NCBI RefSeq assembly: GCF_003149745.1
Contig: NZ_QGEG01000001.1
Location: forward strand, 682,001 to 746,000
Source: Flagellimonas aquimarina
Lineage (GTDB): Bacteria; Bacteroidota; Bacteroidia; Flavobacteriales; Flavobacteriaceae
Length of the DNA: 64,000 nt
Reading direction: 5' to 3'
Each line of letters opens with the position of its first letter. Within the stretch, counting starts at the first letter, position 1. Below are positions 63,901-64,000 of the stretch, in pieces. A program made the translations under genes and the position numbers. The notes below the pieces were generated by a model. That model did no database searches and was not told the DNA's origin. It was given only the letters and a program-made list of their open reading frames with translations.

Positions 63901-64000
63901 CAATATAACAGGATATACAGGAACATATGATTATCAGGTTTTTGATAGTTCCAACAATCCTATTGGTCCCTTAGTGAATACAGATACCAGCGTAAACCCA
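51989..64000 (+). CDS. SprB-like giant gliding adhesin, 5' part (open at window edge)
   Basis: The frame stays open for 4004 codons and runs off the window. ATG 51989 follows the SprF-like stop by one base and gives a signal peptide (ALCLIGIWFIGFKGQAQ). Residues 26-390 form an N-terminal domain with YWAGLYWAGNYDEE and GAAGWTLVVIYENP. A DUF11-like domain (DIVLEKKVEDIAG) lies at about 391-500. From about residue 770 on come dozens of SprB-type repeats, each with ITCxG, DGxI, PYxYSxD, FxxLxxGxY and a DxxGC/DxxNC turn. SprB is the cell-surface adhesin moved by the gliding motor and exported by T9SS. A C-terminal sorting domain is expected outside the window. Confidence 0.92.
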   Translation, partial: MTNQFLKTALCLIGIWFIGFKGQAQEVPFTARLTDGAGNNYINIKGDYTFLSNSVMNRVFSNGTGVNTPYNGNGSNNSLHIEYVDIDSDPTTYSSSSSTLSVPDCSQIYWAGLYWAGNYDEERKNQAGDFNNNFTVDNNHYDVTAIKFMVPGGSYVDIVADNNPDPVGDEDAIIVDGYNILPNDPYVCYKNVTPLLQALADPEGEYTVANVRGTRGSTNHGAAGWTLVVIYENPTLTGKYISVFDGYEGITTQSGNRTADITVSGFNTIPVGPVNARIGVSALEGETSLSGDTFGIISNSSATFTDITNAANPNNNFFNSTISEDGVNVATRNINSTNAIGFDSDVFDLNNPSNSIIDNGDNSATLRLGTSGDWFASFLVAFGVEIIEPDIVLEKKVEDIAGTDITGLGVNLGQVLDYVLSFVNTGNDDATNYVIRDILPANVTLDETTITVPAGVTYTYDSVTREVVFSIPDNLVEEGDPISEIRMRVQVAQNCFDFVDACTDIIQNLAYSTYEGVINSNQISDDPSVSDFDDCGFTTPGATNFLLDDLTACSFTSTAELCGADVLLDAGDNFDSYTWYLDVDGSGTITAGDTVVTDADADADPSTLLVDTPGTYIVDKQVADPCKDFIEIIEVTVFGAGAGLTNPITDLINDTTNTVDGEILICPNDGSELPEIFLCGLNDTELIQINIPAASSIVWEQLDEASCAAATPNCANTSNSCTWNAVGAGNDFMASDAGEFRVTVNYANGCFRRFNFNVFKNPLDPQYNSSDIICNTDGNITVTNMPLDYEYRLIDQVSGTVVVGYNSNPSFDITTNGAYTVEMRQQGVTDGCVFVLDNIGILDRDFQVDVVPRDTDCNGLGEIAISILNVEPQYYYEISQGGTTVDTFGPSNDNNYTFQNLNDGVYDVDVSTDDGCVYSEQVTINDLTDLDLTARVSQHITCREGNIQMESTGGQTPHTYAIWSYIDDGGTTVTSYPTVGDIPASEYQTSVIFDILDPGDYTFVVVDRNNCSAFSNTVTIFFEPAVQYTTAETDETCFGASDGTISFNMTNTNGYQVTFFLLDSGGVEIDSNTSGSFTNLPQGDYSVRLNQRKGSSSCDYFENYTIGGPTSGVSGNAVLIQDYTCLQNGIIEAQNVIGGTAPYEYSIDGVNFVNGAGAERFSNLTNGAHTITIRDANNCTFTTNAITLDPLNPPTDLTFTASTPSCPALTSDVTVTVVNGNAPFVFEITAPAPVAATSITGNAADFDGLAPGTYSYRVTDNKGCVYNETFTIDPVFEITVVGQLVSNITCFTDTDGELLFTVADFNTDFDYSVTGPANFSGNAQTNGSISLTGLDDGTYTIVVTDNLTTCTATANVTINAPPAALTLSASETQPTCPTDGSVILSSTGGWGGNTYSLTNPDTTPFGTNSTGAFGSLTQTGTYTASVTDANGCVVTTTFNLNPAIAPVLAIVPNDTCYDDAIGLTLTANVTSGGDGNFEYSLNGGAFGPSNVFAGLTNGTYTIDVRDGKSCTDSASITINPELSVIASAPNITACATSTNVNITAVGGDNNYVYAIVGDGVAPTPGDFATTNPVSITGAGDYDVYVRDNAGNAGFCEASFDLTIVQDAPLSLSIVDTGIQCSGEAQATITITASGGEAPFEYSIDNGTTYQTSNTFVNQAAGNYDIRVRDANNCDISQAHNITEPFTLSASAAVTQLAECNPGLGAEVRITNAIGGTAPYEYSFDGGTNYVASPIGFLLPGTHTLYIRDANNCTFPMTVTIDPEPTPPGVTTSIDYECDGEGIITITPDNAGYSYTYEIDATPNTPSTSNVFDNVLVGSHTITVNYTNNTPPAPSVLLTEDFGVGPNIPIPEVDTAFYCYESQDASLGTCPDANFQINDLQYSVTSNIVAPFGAWTSPNDASLTPNGRYLAVNVGNPGVNTVVYFKEDVEVIPNRDVEFSLAVFNLVDQGSGLIEPNILVELVDPFGVVISSGTTGLIPENTGPNDWQNLTIPALNPGANTTIDIVIRTIATGTSGNDVAIDNIQATQTPEVCAGTLTVDVEVEAGNAFGASITGFSDITCNAANDGTITFEVENFDAVNGFEYRLGGAGPYTTAFASPVTISGLPAAAPHNIEVRDVLDNTCSIPLTQALAEPVVLETTAVITDGITCINGGATITASVTGGTPAYEYQLEDGVGGVITAYQNSTIFSGLAAGDYIVRARDANLCEDPIDTALTVAPFIPVTYTFTACYGGNNDGTIQIDVTAGNNDYEFSLDGGPWVTPTPSTATTHTFTNLPSGNYTINVRDGFGCTGTLENVTIHPAPTIDVVDISTCADGSITVTAPAALTNLEYAFVPTATSPTGLFSATNTFAVTAGNDGDYDVYVRDTSAANAYCDYVETVTVNPATPLTITNTPTDPLCHDGTGSILVDITSGISPYIIQIIDLDNAGASDQTDTNVLTTSRTYFNLMPGDYTINVTDATGCTVSETPVNIANPDELTATILGVTPATCTGDPNDFGFEFTAYPTTLGTIQFSADGGTTWVVNTTPGTTDQFTGYNSGNVVNPSMRIVDGSNNTVCQTDFPPFIIPYPLDDLDITILPIIVNCNELQVTVRGQNGTDPYEYTYSDDPANFNPATATWTAPLPLGTTHTFLGLVPGRTYTFYVRDFAGCVRESSVNVNDLIAIPLDITSTITPTCSGATNGSITYTVTDTQAPFGPQFRWEVFDMSSGAPVSVANSGGNVAFSSPQNVTIPGLGAGNYFIEVVEVDGGGVDSCIGATENELLEELDPLTGTPIVLQNISCDNPGLIQVQSPFGGGGTYTYTVTGPAPFVTIVSTSDNPIEIPANSPAGNYHVTMEDQYGCAAPLGNVALTLTPNPTIDGIVVDNCTNPSTVTISVTSAAAQVLYSLDNGATYADNGGIFNNVTAGTYNVAILDSNGCSATSTVTVHPILEVDIALTKLLDCSGTPDAQITIEVLSGSGDNLGFAGSYDYEIVDGTGTVVSRTALPSNPFVFNTTTVENYTITIFDNNTSTPCTRVSNIAVDPAIMPSFSIDSNTDVTCNSDDDGTINVSAIDNGIGPYAFEIISGPGSAAVFPILPASNSASTASFAGLEGTAAGITYTIEVTAANGCTTTLTQVITQPDPITNVSTEVVEFGCATGNNRDNATITVNTGTTPLPTGPIVGGSGTYVIYEFIEEDDPNTVPVEAPVVVQSGASNVFTETDPAGGSYTINVYDSNGCFATVTETINPFDELLSASVAVDVAATCVTGEDITITATGSITTSVTTPANYEFRLLSAGAFQPSGSFTGLAVGTHNFEVRNTVTGCIIAVSHEVVDPQVLDLIVVNTTNITCFGDTNGTVEFDLQDAGAVTYASATNYTLYYDVNNTPTNLADDVTSIGSDADGSFTISTLAAGTYFIEVEDTNPPGSACTYTQSFNIAGPSVGISANTQVTPVTCALGDGSIEIINPAGGWGSYTYFVDLASNPAPTFPGSYQASPLFSGLAGGVGPGTDYQVWVADQNGCEFQLPNENLVDPAPIVADLQINQENCTNLQGEIEVVGIPAANPVTGGQGSNYTYQLVRNGANVGSPQTNPVFSGLGEGSYEVYIEDQWACNTLVGPVVLLNAMTATPTVVKPIDCTPDPGGHVTINVTGGSANLNYDVVFPDGFTTANNTSGVFTGLVQPGTYTFTVTDGDTVTPCVVTVTQDLDDKVDPVITNVIMNPVSCNGGSDGSLTVELDPASAVNPIYTYELYETSNLVTPYRAAQNSAIFDNLPQGDYRVRVISSRSCDDFHDETVTEPTALLVSASATPFLCNASNTVNTSTITVAAGGGTGPYLYSIDNVNFQTANTFDVVDTGAVQNITVFVTDANSCPQTAIVAPIQPINVFTVAVTQNLAITCNNDEEVLITVTDDGNPANNYTYELLPVGNALGTLTGTPTNVTTTFDLTDSGSYTFRITDTTTGCYVDTAPYEILPYDLIEVVATATAPAICFGDTNGALEINITGYTGTYDYQVFDSSNNPIGPLVNTDTSVNP
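53780..53800 (+). repeat. Hexanucleotide tandem repeat encoding Asp-Ala repeats
   Basis: Three copies of GATGCG plus GAC, in frame, encode DADADAD at about residues 598-604 of the giant adhesin. The repeat lies just after an EF-hand-like loop. Length variation here would keep the frame. Confidence 0.7.
54290..64000 (+). repeat. Tandem array of diverged SprB-type repeats within the adhesin
   Basis: The protein shows a recurring unit of roughly 75-110 residues with paired cysteines, a GGxxPYxYSxDG centre and a closing GxYxxxVxDxxGC strand. The DNA copies are strongly diverged, so this is protein-level rather than near-identical DNA repetition. It is not a CRISPR or satellite array. Confidence 0.85.

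Noticed and set aside
54290-64000. Repetitive stretch considered as CRISPR or satellite DNA
   Set aside because: Repeats are diverged at DNA level, in frame, and about 225-330 bases long; they are protein repeats of SprB type.
1-64000. Search for tRNA, rRNA, insertion sequences, integrases and phage genes
   Set aside because: None could be recognised by eye. All gaps other than 16368-16907 are shorter than 300 bases and hold only promoters, dyads, terminators or nothing recognisable.

Overview
The window comes from a marine-type member of the Bacteroidota, most likely family Flavobacteriaceae. The evidence is low GC, recurrent TAnnTTTG promoter boxes, gliding and type IX secretion proteins (a SprB-like giant adhesin, PorP/SprF and a gliding-associated C-terminal domain), families largely confined to flavobacteria (DUF6909, DUF4837, DUF4175) and core genes of flavobacterial type. 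No rRNA, tRNA, CRISPR array, insertion sequence or prophage was seen. Genus cannot be fixed by reading alone.

Region 1 (1-17.9 kb, minus strand) starts with the 5' part of purD. It is followed by a Wzx/Wzy-type surface polysaccharide locus of 15 genes, read from 16.4 kb down to 0.8 kb. The order is: a nonulosonic-acid module (cytidylyltransferase, NeuB-like synthase, HAD phosphatase), acyltransferase, methyltransferase, putative GT-B transferase, Wzx flippase, a GT4 glycosyltransferase, two tandem Wzy/WaaL-like proteins, two more GT4 enzymes, the initiating sugar-phosphate transferase, and a UDP-xylose-synthase-type SDR. A Wzz-like protein lies just upstream, across a 540-bp gap holding a decayed reading frame and two leader hairpins. 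Together these genes would start, extend, decorate, flip and polymerise a repeat unit that probably contains a sialic-acid-like sugar.

Region 2 (17.9-47.4 kb) is core chromosome: DUF6909, GH3, M23 peptidase, TatA, an OmpA/PD40 protein, a 56-aa membrane protein, DUF4837, a LysM lytic transglycosylase, pgk, holB, a DoxX-like protein, an amidohydrolase lipoprotein, an OmpH/Skp-like protein, a methyltransferase and a lipoprotein, mnmG, ybeY, DUF4175, an AlkB-like hydroxylase, gltX, an unknown exported protein, an SPFH protein and glnS. Two identical 16-bp palindromes matching the ParB-binding parS consensus flank mnmG. This suggests an origin-proximal centromere region.

Region 3 (47.7-64 kb, plus strand) is a gliding/adhesion operon. 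It holds an Ig-like secreted protein with a gliding-type C-terminal sorting domain, a PorP/SprF protein fused to a coiled coil and two SPOR-like repeats, and the first 4004 codons of a SprB-like giant adhesin that runs off the window. The most unusual items are the parS pair, the SprF-SPOR fusion, the divergent nonulosonate module with a nearby candidate transferase, and the decayed frame beside wzz.
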